A stretch of DNA of 64,000 bases, taken from assembly GCF_023856365.1 (NCBI RefSeq), contig NC_064548.1:13051142-13115141 (forward strand), written 5' to 3'. Below, one piece after another: positions 47,141-60,049 of the stretch. The position numbers and the translations under genes were made by a program. Every line of letters starts with the position of its first letter. The stretch's first letter is position 1. The DNA comes from Brienomyrus brachyistius. Taxonomy: Eukaryota; Chordata; Actinopteri; Osteoglossiformes; Mormyridae. A model generated the notes under the pieces. It was not told where the DNA came from and made no database searches. It saw nothing but the letters and a program-made list of their open reading frames with translations.

Positions 47141-50100
47141 AGAATAAGTGTTATTTGAAATCACTTTTAAAATGGTTTTGTGTGAAGACAATATATTTTT
47201 GACATTTAAGTTATATACTTCAATTACTGGATTTTTTTCGGTGGCTGTCGGCCAGCGGTCCTACTCGTAATCACACTGTCTACTCTTGTGAACAGTTCCG
47301 TTCATTATATATTGCAGTTTTAATGGAAAGATATTTTGTTGTTTAAATAAAAGTAAATATTAAAGTTAATAGCTACGCAAAATGGCCTTATTAAAAAGCT
47401 CTAAGGACATTTATTATTTTTTTTTGTTTGCATAAATTGCTTACTTTAAGACATTATGATGATTTCAAATTATAATTATTAATAATTTTTCAATAACACT
47501 GCAAGCATTAATGGCATGATCAGACATTCAGTGAATTTAATTATTTTGAAAATAAATCAAAATTGACACCAGATTTTGCGAATTACTTTAAATTATATAG
47601 CACAAACGTAAGAAAGTAATTCAGTTTCAGAAAAATTAAAATAAATGAATTAATGTAAAATTAATTAAAAACAATATGTAATGTATTGATAATAATGTGA
47701 GTAATGAGAAAATTATTATTATCCTTAAACATACAGCCAGTGTGGGATTTGGACGATAATAAAAACATCAAATCAAGGTAATAAAGATTTTAATGAAAAT
47801 GTCGACAAATTTCTAATTGTTAACCGTGGCTTGGTTTGGGAGAGTTCTCACGTGCAGATGTAGGCTATTACTTACCGATTCATTTGATTAAATTCTAGTC
47901 TCAAGTGCCCCGATCCAGCTGAAGGCAGCGCCATTAGCATAACACTGATGTTTAATTTTCATACGCATAATTAGCCATATATTTAACACTTCCAGCAGCT
48001 TGCTGTCCTCATTCACCTTTAAGTAGCAGAGAGGTCCGGGTTTGAACTGGTGGGTTTTGGCAGATTTGAATGTGTGCGGGACAGTTTTTACTGTCAGAAA
48101 ACAGTTCAATATCACACGTCAACAGCGCAGAGGAAAGTGACGGCAAAGGATATGCGATATTTCTTAAAGTTGGGCACAAATTAAAATTCAAAACAAATCA
48201 TAAATCCGCCAGAAACCCCACACTACCATGCTTTGCAAGTGGCGCTAACTGCAAGGAACAAACAATGAACTTCCTCAATAGCGCTCCACAAATCATAATC
48301 AAGGCAAAGAGAATTCTGTCTTCTCTATATATGCAATATGAATATTGAAATAATATCCTCACCGAATATTCGTAAGCAGTCACCCTTCCGAACCCACAAG
48401 GTTCAGATGTCCTGCCCGTAAAAGTAAGGAATCCGTAATGTTTAAATCATCACTACCCATTAGTTCATAGCCTAAATATAACAAAAATTCATAATAATTA
48501 ATTATAATATTATACCCGATTTTATAGCATTCGCATGTTATTATGCATATCCAAATACAAACATAAATACACAACCAATACCACACGAAAAAAACTAAAA
48601 AATTCAACAACCAGTGGAGACAGTGTTTGGCGTAAAGCTGGTGAATAATATTGCGTAGGATTTTTTTTTAAGCTGTCAGATTACACATAAACGTATGTCT
48701 GAAATTCAGATTTAAAAAGTCGAATCGGATTCACCTTTTCAAGATCAACTGAAATGTATTATCTGGTCGAAAGTTATTGTTCCGTTTTGCGTATTTATAT
48801 TAGTATTTCAATAAGTAAATAGGGAATAATCCTTAATTTACTTTCATTATTATTTCTGAAAGCATCACTTCTGGAAACTCCCATGGACCGATAGGATAGA
48901 CATGGTGTGTTACTATCTAGATGCATTTTCCTTTCAATAATTTTAAAAAGCATTCGTTCCGATGCCTATTGTGATTATTCAATACAACTAAACAACACGA
49001 CGAATTATATTCACTTGCCAATAATAAGGCAGAAGTAGGAAAGGCTGACAGTCCATTAAATTTTGACCAGATACAGTACACATAAATCAGGCAGTAAACC
49101 CCGCACCATAAATAACATCGCCTCAGTAATTTGCACTACAGACGTCTCGTTACCACAGCAGTTGGTAAAATCCTCGTTGGTAATAGAATTATACCACGGT
49201 AATGTCATGATGCCAGCAGACACAGAAATAATGTTATACTAATTGACCTTAATCCCATTTTCTCAATAAAATTGTAAATGCATTTTCCACCAAAAACATT
49301 AACGTCACTGTATGACATTTTTAAATAGTTTATGCGGTTTGATGGGAAATTGAATTCATGCGAATTTATTAAATCTTCGATCGATATTGAAAAATGTTAC
49401 AGTATATGTTTTTGTTTTTTTATGCGATTTCTCGAAAATTAAAAACCGCTGTTATGATACCCTTAATTAACAGTGAACGGCGTTTGACAACATGACTTAC
49501 AGTATTATGAAATATTTTTAAACTATCACGCTCTTCAAAATTGCTTTTAAAATTCAGCATAATGACCAGCCTGACAATAAACATATGACAAAATACTGGA
49601 TAAGACACGTAAAAATTACATGACTAAAAAAAAGAGACAATCGAATACAAGACCATACCATTCCTGTTTATTGTCCTTTTGTGATGGCGATGCCGCGCGC
49701 GTCCAGTGATTCATTTTACTTCCCCGAATCTGTTTCTTACTTTGCAGTGGAGGCAAAACACACAGAGGCACTCGTCTCTTCGACTGGCTGCTCAAACTCT
49801 CCACATGAATCACAAATTAAAGGCAGTTAAATTCCGTCACAGTGATTATCAACCTAATTACATAATTGAACTCAAAGACGCAGAACAAGCAACTTTTCGA
49901 TGTGTTTATAGAACCCACAGTAAAGGACGACGTGTAATGCCTATTCTGAAATGTACGTGTGACAACAGATTTCAGCATTTGCACGGTTCAATAGAAATAC
50001 TATCCACAATAAGAAAACGTTACTCTTCACCAACCCCTTTAAACTGACCAATTTCGAGCAATTTAAATCACAAATCATCTTTGAATAAAGGGTGCTTGTT

Positions 50101-53100
50101 TAAGCGATCCCTTGTCAACTGCAAAAATAATAATAGTAATAAGAGCAATAATTATCATCCTGAGGTTCGGTGAAACTTTTATCACAGGCCCGCAGTGGAA
50201 GCGCCATGGTAATACATTGCCATTATTTACAACCTGATTACCGTAACTACAAACTAGGATTCACAGATGGGCGCAAAATTGCCAGGCTGCTAGCTTCCTT
50301 TGGGGTTTACAGGCTGACATGTCATATTTCCCCTGTTGTCACTGGGCAAACGATTTTATCATTTAAGAACATAAATAAACATGTGCTATCAATTCCGAGA
50401 CCAGTTTGGAAACATGCGGCAGAAATTAAAATGAAACCATTTCGGAAAATTCACTGTGATTTAGATGTAAACCAAAGAATGCATGATGTCCGCTCCCGTA
50501 AGTGAATACATAGACCGTCGATGATCTTTTAAAATAGTTTATCTTTACCATTATTTAACATGCAATGAAAGCGATTGATATTTTAGGTTATTCTTTTCTG
50601 CTGCCGAAAGTTATTTATGATTATTTCTGCTTCACGGCTGCTCCCTCGCATTATGTTATTAAGAACATGAGTTCGACAGAGACACCGTTGAAACTAAGAT
50701 AAAGTCACGGCAATGAGCCAGTGGGCTGTTTAGAGAGAAGATGCAAGAGGTTTGATGCGCAACTGCTATCCTGAGGTCCCATCTAAGCGAACTGGACAGA
50801 GCTTTGACATGATGAATAGTGACTGTGTGTGATGACCAATATAGACCATATAGGACTGTGCACCTATATATACATATATACAAATACAATCACATATATT
50901 ACTGTATGTGTATTTATGTATATTCATACAAAATATTTATATGTGTGCATGCATTATCGGGGCCCTCCAAGGCTGCATCTTGCTTCTGTACGTCTGCTCA
51001 GTATCTGACCTGAAACTGATCAAAATTTTGTAAATTTCAATGTGAACGCACCTTGATTAAACTCTGCCAGTGCGTCCTCACAGCTATGTCTATAAAAGTT
51101 ACCTAGAAAATAACATTTTAATGACTCATGAGTCTAAATATCAGAACCATCAGTACTTAAAACGTATTATTTAAAGCTTTTTGATCAGCTAAAATACCAA
51201 TACATTTATTGTGCTTCCCATGGGATAGCCGTAGCCCGAAACACATACACACACAAGTTATATACAAGTTATATGACACAAATTACCCTGATCTTGATGT
51301 ACTGAGCCATGCTAATTCGGCAGTGAAGCCCCACCTCCCTCGACCCTGGTTCCCCGTCACACAGACACTGAGCAGGACCCCAGTAGAGATCGCTACCTGC
51401 ACCTGGTTGGCTCCCACAGAGTGCAACTTTCCAACGGGACCTTAAAACCAAAATATGGCTCAGGATGGGAGAAGGGGGGGTGGTGGTGGAGGGGGATGTG
51501 AGCTTATTGATGCAGTTCTCTGAGGCGTGTGGTTTTCCCCCTGCTGAAAGACCCCCCAGTTTTCCATATGCACCCCCCCCCCGTACTGCTGAACCACTGA
51601 GGATGGCTTCTCAGGGAGACGGTTTGTCTCACACAGGTCGGATGGTTCTCTCTAATCAGGAGCCCTGCGGGCTGATTTATTTAATCACAGTGGGACAGCA
51701 GCCAGAGTGGCCAATACCAACTCACAGCTAGGGGTGTGCCTAGCGAGGACCGCCCCTCACATAACACAGCCACCTCTCCCCTGCGCCCCACGTCGTAATG
51801 AAATGCTCCACCTTGGTGTCGGCAAGAGAAATGGGGCTAAGGTTGTCCTATAAGATCTTCAGTTATGTTGGCGACCATCAAAACAACATGGCCACCATAT
51901 TTTCAGAATTTTTAAGGCAGGCAGGCATACGTTCATGCACTCACAAAGGCTGAATGTCACATAATTGCATGTCACACATAATAAAAACATTTTACACACA
52001 AACTACCCTCCTATAAAAATAACTGTTTTGTGCCTGTTTATTTGAGATCCATTAAACTGCAATATCAATAGCACTTGAGGAGTAGCTGATTAAAACAAGC
52101 AGCACACGTTTAACAAACATTCTCAGATATGCACTCATACGTCATAAACACATACTTTGCTAACAATATTAACTTTTCTCAATAATGCAAGCTTACGCCA
52201 TCGCCGTGAAAGACCTTAATTTAGACAGTCAAAGGAAATGTCTCACATTGCAAACAATACTTAACATTAGTCACAACGGTGAAAACACAGCTCTGGTTAA
52301 TTTGTTTTGTAATCAGCACATGTTTCCATGACTCAGGAACGGGGGATGAGATGCTAAATCAGCAAGAGCTAGATGGGAACTCAGCTCTCCCTACAGGCCT
52401 GTGCTGCTCTTGGATGGATCATCTGTGCAAAAGCAAATAAACATCAAAACACTGTATTTTTATTAGACTATACAATTTATAACAAGCCATAAATGTAGGT
52501 CTAAAGTTATCAGGACTTACGTTCATTTTATGTGGGTAATATTTATTTCCATCTTACCTTTGTGGGACATTCATAATGTTTTCCGTATTAGCTATACAGC
52601 CCTGGACTGTGTTTTTTCCTCCATGTTTTTCAGACAGTAAGCGGGGGCTCAGAAGGGGATCGATAGGTGCAGGATCCTTCCCGCATCAGCCTGTGGCACA
52701 GAGATGATGTCACGCAGTCAGCGAGACAGATGCGCATGAACCGTCTGTATCGGAGGTCTGCGCGAGAGCCGCAAGCCAAGCCCTAAACACCACGAGCGGA
52801 ATCTATACTGATAATCAGCCAAGACCACATACCAGCGATCTCTCCACGAACACTGCTGTCTTTATTGAAAAGCTCAAATATTCAGTGAATACACAGATAA
52901 TGCATGTTAACATTTTCTGCCACTTTGATGAAGGATTATAAAGAGTAACAACAGTAACGGCTACAATAGCGATAATATATTTATTTTTCCTCTATATTAA
53001 GTTTTCACGATTCACACAAAGCTTGAAAAATCAATTCAAATGCGTCTCAAAGCGGATGCTGCTAAAGGATTATAGATACCTTACTGACATTTTGGAATAT

Positions 53101-53599
53101 TGTAAATGAAGGAGACACGCTGTGATCGATGCAGAACAGTCACACCTGGAACCGCAGAAAGCCTGTTATCCGGCTGCAGTTTGAGGTGGAAATTAACGTC
53201 AATTAAGTGGAAAAAACGTACGAGGCAAATGTGCCCTGTGGCCACAGGAAACAAAGTTTAATTTCTTTAAAAAGAATTTCTTTTTCTTTGGGAAAATTGT
53301 CACGTCTTACTTCTGTACCAAGTTCGACATGGTTCTTCCTTGGCCCATTGTTGTACTTGGAGGAGAATGGGAGATGTATGGATGGCTTCTGGATCTGAGA
53401 AGGACAGCTGTCTAATCAGTCATGCGTTTCTGCCTTTCAAGGGACCGTAACGTCCAAAACAAGAGTGAGAATAAATACATTAAACACGGAAAATACTGTC
53501 ATGGCCAATGTTTGCCTTTTACATAATCTGTAATTCACAGTTTTTCTCAGGCAATTGCTTATTTTCATTTAAATTCAAAATCCATAAATATTGCTAGAT
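47141..53599. other. dlx1 upstream flank, no gene recognised
   Basis: Mostly AT-rich single-copy-looking DNA with an (AT/AC)-rich stretch at 50860-50950 and C/G runs near 51465-51580. Chance frames up to 113 codons (49706-50047) are not recognised. No exon of metap1d, the expected next gene, was found. Confidence 0.5.
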
Positions 53600-53639
53600 G
53601 TTTAACTTCAAATAGAGCAGCTTATATTTCATTTTCTGT

Positions 53640-54015
53640 ATTGCAAATGACATATATTCAAACAGTTGCTATAATAATGATTTCAAAGGGGAATACTCAA
53701 GCCATGTCGAATAGAAGCATACAGTATGCACGCAGTAGCTTGTACATGTTTTCTTTATTTTCTGACAGTTTCTCGCAATGCAGCAGATTTGCATTTCTAT
53801 GTCGAATAGCGGCTCTGAATTCTTCAGCCAAGGTCTTTGGAAAATCAGTAAAAAGTAATTCGGCCCAGACTTGGTGGGCAAATCGCACCTGCACTATGAA
53901 AGGTGCTTCAGCTGGACTGGTTAGTGACCTCCTGCCATCTGGAGGTACCGTGTGACCTTTCTGGGGTGGCCTACAACTGGAAGCCTGTCTTGACTCAAAC
54001 ATGAGATTTCCCACA
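53640..54015. promoter_or_regulatory. Candidate conserved non-coding element upstream of dlx1
   Basis: A complex, repeat-free block about 7 kb upstream of dlx1 with an octamer-like AGATTTGCATTTC (53785-53797) and AAAAGTAATTCGGCCC. Open frames occur on both strands (104 and 105 codons), which is common in such elements; neither looks like a known protein. Regulatory role inferred. Confidence 0.25.
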
Positions 54016-54769
54016 ATTCCTTGACAGATCCAGTGAACTGCTCTTAAGACAAACTAATTACACATGGACCAAAGGAGTTGGATTTGTTGGATTTTAGCTC
54101 CAGGCAATTGCCGCAGAGTCTCGTGTGAATGAACGCTGCACATTGAAGTGAAGCATTCCCTCGCTGGCAGCTCACTGGCAGAACATTTTCCTGAAAAACC
54201 AGCAAGTGGAGGAAATACGCAAAGGATGCCAAGAAAAACGGGACGTTCGGCCAGGTGAGCAGCAAAAAAGCCGCATTTGCTGATATGGCAGAAATTCACC
54301 AGGCTCCTGCAAGATCATCTTAGCATGGACCGGGTTAAGCACACAAAATCCAAGCAGTGATTGAACTGACCCACCATGTTCTAGGATATATTATATAACA
54401 CAAGTAGGGGTCTGGACGGTTCATGATCCCTCTGGAAAATGATCAGTTGACGGACGGTTTAGGGGTCACTCTTAGGGCGCTGCGCTAAAACGGGCAAATA
54501 ACCCCAAATAAAGAGGCTGACTGCAGCACAGCGCTTCCACAGCACAGGTATCTGTAAACTCCTTAAGAACTTAATACAAAACAACGGTTTAAATGGAATT
54601 TTTTAAAAAAAGAAAAGAAAAGCGTTTAACATATTTGCAAATTGCACAAATCTAAAAAGCTGGTTCAAATAACGTGGATAAACGTCCTGGAGAGTGGGGA
54701 AACCCCGGCACAATGTAATAAAAACGAATGAAGTGCCCCTGTTGTTTTCGCAGCCCCCTTTAAAACAAT

Positions 54770-55460
54770 GGCAGCGAACGACCCTCTGTAAATTAATTCC
54801 GCGATAAATGGGAAACATGCAAATTTCCCAATTAAGCACTTTGCAGGACCGATGGAGGCAGCTTGCCGCTGAGCTGTCTCACTGCCTTCAGACCGCACCC
54901 CCCTCCTTTTTTAAATTTTTTTTACTTTTTTTTGTTAAGAGTTAAGTCACCAACAAAGACAGGAAAGAGGTCAGCACTCAGCCAACACCTGAATACGCTC
55001 CCCGTTTTGTGTTCCCCTTGATCCCGCGGTCTGCGCCTATCATTAGTCTTAATGATGGAAAATTGTCATGTTGATACAAGTCTCTCTCTCTCCTCTCACT
55101 CTCTCTCTCCCTTTTTTGTATAAGTAGTAGGTGGAAGCTCCATTTATTTCAAAGTTCTTTGTGACTAAAAGCTGCAGCGGACAGTGCATTTGTGGCGGGG
55201 AGGAGAAAAAGCCTGGATGCTCTTTCCATAGTTGGGATAATTATTCCCACTGTGACCTTAATGATCCGCGCTGTTCCCGCTGCATCTCATCCACGCGCCG
55301 AGCCCTCAGCGGAGCCCCGTGGCAGGGAATATGAAAAACCCCTATAATGAAACCATTTTTTTCCTGATGGAAAAAGGCTACTGGAGCTGCACTTGCAACA
55401 AAGACGGCTCAATTATATGAGTAATTGTGATAATTTTCCTCCCATTCATGGGTCTTTCTG
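54770..55460. promoter_or_regulatory. Candidate conserved non-coding element upstream of dlx1
   Basis: Contains CTGTAAATTAATTCCGCG, the octamer-like ACATGCAAATTTCC (54814-54827) and CCCAATTAAGCACTTTGC (54827-54844), and farther on GGGATAATTATTCCC (55233-55247, an inverted repeat), GACCTTAATGATCC and GAGTAATTGTGATAATTTTC. A polypyrimidine tract (55080-55115) splits the block. It lies 8-9 kb upstream of dlx1, within the range of the known upstream enhancers of Dlx1 (URE elements). Identity inferred. Confidence 0.33.
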
Positions 55461-55854
55461 AAAGGAAAAAAAACAGAGACCCAAAAAAGGAAATTATTCG
55501 AACAATACGCAGTGAAAAACAGTAGAGGAAAAAAGGTGAGATTTAAAAACAGTGCAGGGTTATGAATAAATATGTCAAAACGGGAAAATGTACACAGATC
55601 TTTTTTCATGCATCCTTGCATGCACACATATACAGACACGCCAAAGCACAGACATGCAGAAGAGACACCCTGAAATACGCATGCAAGCCGTGCGCTAAAC
55701 AGACATTCATTTGACCTCCTCCCCCCAAAAAAAACCACAAGCACCCACAAAAAACAGACGCACACCCAAACAAATACACAACATGTAAACACACACGCAC
55801 TCACTCACAAATATGTGATCAGAGGACAACTGAAATATTGGACCCTGGGCCTGC

Positions 55855-56410
55855 AGCCGAGTGGAAATTAAACCCCCTTTTCTGCTTCCTATTGACAAAT
55901 TCATCTCCAGAAACTGTGTCCCAGTTGTTAGCGATCATCTGTTGTTCCATGACAGGAAAAGGATAATTACCTCTCAGAGAGAATCGGAAGGGCTGACATG
56001 CCCTTCAGACTTATCCATGAAAGCAGGGGCTGGATGGAGCTCTTGAGGACGGATTTAAAGCATTCACTTCGCCTCACTCCGCACTTTGGGCACCGCAACA
56101 TGCCGGCAGGCTGCAGCACCTTACGACCCCCGTGCGGATAGCGATCAGAGCACCAGGCCGCCCACAAAACCAGCGTTACACTTTCTGTTTCATTATGCCG
56201 CTGGAGAGAGATGCGCTTTGGGGCTCTTTGGGTTTCCCAGTAGGTGTCGGATTCAGATGCTTCCTCCCCGTAGAAAAAGAATGAATTTTCACTTTGCGAG
56301 GAGCAACGAGCCTCTAATTTCAGTCTCAGAGGGGAAAAATCAATATGCTGCAGTAATTGCAGACTACCTCTTAGCCTATGAACAAAAAGGTATATTATCA
56401 TTCTGCATGT
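55855..56410. promoter_or_regulatory. Candidate conserved non-coding element upstream of dlx1
   Basis: Repeat-free block with AAAAGGATAATTACCTCTC (55956-55974), GAGCCTCTAATTTCAG and the near-palindrome CTGCAGTAATTGCAG (56348-56362). Located 9-10 kb upstream of dlx1; candidate forebrain or arch enhancer. Inferred. Confidence 0.33.
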
Positions 56411-57021
56411 GTTCACGTTTTAGGCATTTTTTCATTTTAAATTATACCGCTATACTGGGTTTTAGTTTATTGCAAAGTAAAAATTGATGCGCACATCTCC
56501 TAGATACGTTGTATGAAAGAAAAATCTTTTTCTTTTTTTCTTTAAACAAGAACCACTTACGTGATGCTTAAATTTAACCTCGCAACAAGCGCACTGTCAA
56601 GACAAGGAGGATGTTATGCCGTGAGCCTGTAAGATAAGTCACTTCATTGTGTGTGTCCAGTGCTTTGCTCTCATGGCACCGCTGAGCCCGATCCGATCCC
56701 TGGGTCGGCGCCGTCAGAGGCTGATTAGCGTCTCGTTTAACGTTTGTACCGCCGTCCTTTTGGAAACCGGCAGTGCAGGTTCCACATCCCACCCCCACAG
56801 AGCGCCAATTCAGCCTGACAAATCTTAACCGTTGCCACATGTGCGGCTGCTGACCCCTCGGGGGGCTGCAATCTCAAATACGCCCCCTCCCTTCCCTGGC
56901 AAGGCGAGCAGCATTATAACCCAGTGACCCCAGTCCGCACATCCAGCGGCAATGGTGGGTACTTGTCACTGACTGTCATCAGTTTAATCCCAAACCCCCA
57001 ATAATGCCTGTCGCTTTCGAC

Positions 57022-57047
57022 ACTGTGTGTGTGTGTGTGTGTGTGTG
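57022..57047. repeat. (TG)n microsatellite
   Basis: Thirteen TG dinucleotides. Confidence 0.9.
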
Positions 57048-58429
57048 GCCCAAAAGAGCTGTCAGACACCCAGGTAATACGGAACGCTGGTTCTGACACA
57101 GGGCAGCGGGCGGGTGGGTCCTGCACACTCTGCGGCCCTGATGACCGACCCTGCACATTCATCTCTTCAGGTCCTCCTTGGTTAAAGCCAGACAGACATA
57201 TGACCGCCAAGCTGTCTATCCGCAAGACATGCCATCTTCTCATTATACCTCTGCAAAAAAGAAACAATGGAACATAGCGATCTGCAAGCCCAGTATATAA
57301 ACAAACAGGCAACTCAGGGGTCCTCTGGTCAGACTGGACCCTGTTCGCAGAAGGTGGTTGGAATGCCAGTGGATTTTAAATAAACAGGTTGTTTTTATCG
57401 CTATAACAAAAAAAAAAACATGATTCACCGTGCACATGATCCAGGTTTTGTTTTCTAAATCAAGAGAGCTTGTATTGTGCGGCATCATTGAAACAACTCT
57501 GTTACACCTGAATGATCATGACGACATTATTCATTGAAGAGCTCATAATTCTGCTGGAATTTGCTCCTACAAAGAGTCAGTCTCTCAAAGCACTCTCCCC
57601 GGCGTCAGCATCGCAGGGTGACAAAAGGAGCCGCGAGAACCGCTAGCGGGCCAACGCATTGACAGTGTCCATGACAACCGTCGCGGATGCCAGTAGCGGG
57701 GGGCCAAAGCGACTCATTCTCATTCACAAGAGCCCCGCGGGAGAGTCGGGGTGGGGGGAGGCAACATGGTGCACGACACAGAAAGGTGGTCCCCGGGGCC
57801 GTGAGTGTGGCCTCATTCGGCACGGGCCCCCAGACACAGGACTCTCCCCCCCCCATCCAAATCAAATGGAGAAGCAGGACCACAGCTGATAATGGCAACC
57901 TGCTGGACAGTACGGGGTGGGGTGGGGGGGTGCATGGGCTTATAGGAAAAATGTCAGAATTTTAAAAATCACTCAGCGAAGAAATGTTTGAAAGGTTTCA
58001 ACTATTATAATATCTGATTGTCTGATTTATATCAGTATATTTCAAGTTATATATGGAAAGCGCACTTTGAATAAAACAAAATTACAGATTTGTTGCGGTG
58101 ATGGATGGTGTTACTTTTATTTTCTATTCTTAAATAAACATTCTTAAATCTGCCTGAACATAAATGACACAATGACACATGGAAGGACCAAGAGTTATTT
58201 CTAAATATTTTTGGCATTTTTATAAATATTAATTTTGACATAACGAAACACTTAAAAACACTGACAATAAGCAACTTGGGTTTTTAAAATAATCCTCATA
58301 TGTCAATTTGTGAAGTTCCACACTGGAAAAACGAGACTGCAGCATGATGACCTTCCCCGGGGAAAAGGTCTCTGCCAAGCTGACACTGACTGATCAGGAA
58401 GCCCAAGGAGAGCTGGAACGCCCAGCAGG

Positions 58430-58495
58430 GGCTGGTCTGGGGCGGCTGGCCTGGGGCTGCTGGCCTGGGGCGGCTGGCCTGGGGCGGCTGGCCCA
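58430..58495 (+). repeat. 15-bp GC-rich minisatellite, about four copies
   Basis: Unit GGCGGCTGGCCTGGG repeated with one GGCTGC variant. Short and local. Confidence 0.85.
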
Positions 58496-58559
58496 GCTCT
58501 AACCCTAACATCACACTCTTCAGCACACAGCTGCGGATCGCAGCAGAATCACGCCTCCG

Positions 58560-58900
58560 ACTTTCGGCCAGCTTAGATCTGGAGCAATTTTACCCATTTA
58601 GGAAATGATGTTTTTCTATTTTTACGGTGCAGTTTTACAGGAAAGCAGATTGGATTTCGTGTTTGTCCGCATTTTGCATGTCATTATAGATGCATTATTT
58701 GAGGGTTTGATGTGAAGACAGTCTTCCCTTCATTTTCCATCTGCAATACGGTGCATTGAAAGAAAAATGGAAATGTTGCTTTCTTCCTACCCGCATCCTG
58801 TTTATTGACTTTTTACAAAGGAAATTTAAAATATTTTTTGATTGAAAATGTGAATCTGGAAGTGATGGTTGTGGAGTTGTTACGTAGGGGGAGCTTACAT
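58560..58900. promoter_or_regulatory. Candidate conserved non-coding element
   Basis: AT-rich but non-repetitive block about 12 kb upstream of dlx1 with GCATGTCATTATAGATGCAT (58676-58695) and GTTTATTGACTTTTTACAAA. The distance matches that reported for the mouse URE2 enhancer upstream of Dlx1. Weak evidence. Confidence 0.22.
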
Positions 58901-59139
58901 TTTTGAATGAGATTCAATTCCATTTTTTGGGGAGAATCCATTTCAAAATGGCAAAATCCTCCCCTATAGGTCAGAATACTGACCTCCCAAGAATCTTGTG
59001 CAGATCAGATGCCAAGCTGCCGGAGAGCAAATGGGAATTTTAACCTTTACAAAATACATGCCAGGCAAAATATGACAAGTTTTCTGGGATGCCTGGCCAC
59101 AGAATGACCCCCCGCTTGGCCAATATTTCTTAGCAAGAA

Positions 59140-59720
59140 TTACAAAGCGTTCCTGGCTCCCAGTACTGGACAGGATTCATTCAATTCCAAGGCAAGAATG
59201 TTAAAGGGACTCATGATATAGACACAGGTGTCACACTCGTGTTTCTCCACCAGGTATGATCCGGGCTTCCTGTCAGGACCTGATCCATGACGCAAAGACA
59301 CGACGGCCATTTCACAGGAGGACTGTTCGATCCCATCATGCATTTCACACAGGGCCATTGAAGAAGCAGTAATTGCTTTAATGTGCCCCACCTGCCAGTC
59401 ACTCACAGAGTACCGGAAAAGAGAGTTCAGCTACATGAAAGTCCATGGGCCACGCTTCTGCAGCTCGTTATTTAAAGACCACTCCATTTGTTCTTTTGGG
59501 GCCCCCCAGAAAAGGCGTTAAGGCGACCATAACGTGCCTGGCAGACAGCCCGGCCAGCCCATATTTTACCAAATGGGGGAGTTTCTGTGCGGGGAAAGCG
59601 TTGCTGTCTCAATAGAGTGACACAGAGAGGCCGGAGCTGTCGATGAGCCCCCTAATGACAGTGTAGGATAATGACACAGCCCCTCTGGAAAGCAGGAAGG
59701 GGAAGATCAATCCAAAGCGA
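59140..59720. promoter_or_regulatory. Candidate conserved non-coding element
   Basis: Non-repetitive block with AAGCAGTAATTGCTTTAATG (59365-59384), which includes a palindromic AGCAGTAATTGCT-like core, and GAGCCCCCTAATGACAGTG, GATAATGACACAGCC. Regulatory role inferred from homeodomain-type sites and position only. Confidence 0.28.
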
Positions 59721-59948
59721 GAGAGGGATGGAGGGGAAATGCACCCCCCACCACACCCCCCGCACCTCTCTACGGCCCCCTTTCTCTCCAATCTCCTGCA
59801 GCTGGCCTTCACGTGGTCAGAAGGCCTCCTTGCGTTAAGCCCCCAGCAGATCGATGGCTATTACAGCCCCTCCGCTGGCTGACATTTCGGGGCTGCATTG
59901 ATCTCAGAACCCAAGGTTCCGGCCCCCAATTCCTGCCTGAGCTGGGGT

Positions 59949-59970
59949 GGGGGGGGGGGGGGGGGGGGGG
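59949..59970 (+). repeat. Poly-G run (22 G)
   Basis: Longest mononucleotide G tract in the window; assembly length may be unreliable. Confidence 0.9.
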
Positions 59971-60049
59971 AGGCGGAACGAGAATGGAGGGGAGGGGGGG
60001 GTGTTAACCATGGAGGGCGTAGCTCTCCAGCTGCACATCGCCACATGAG

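Noticed and set aside
53669..54014. Opposite-strand frames of about 70-105 codons as a protein gene
   Set aside because: Frames are open on both strands with no domain or splice sites; more like conserved non-coding DNA.
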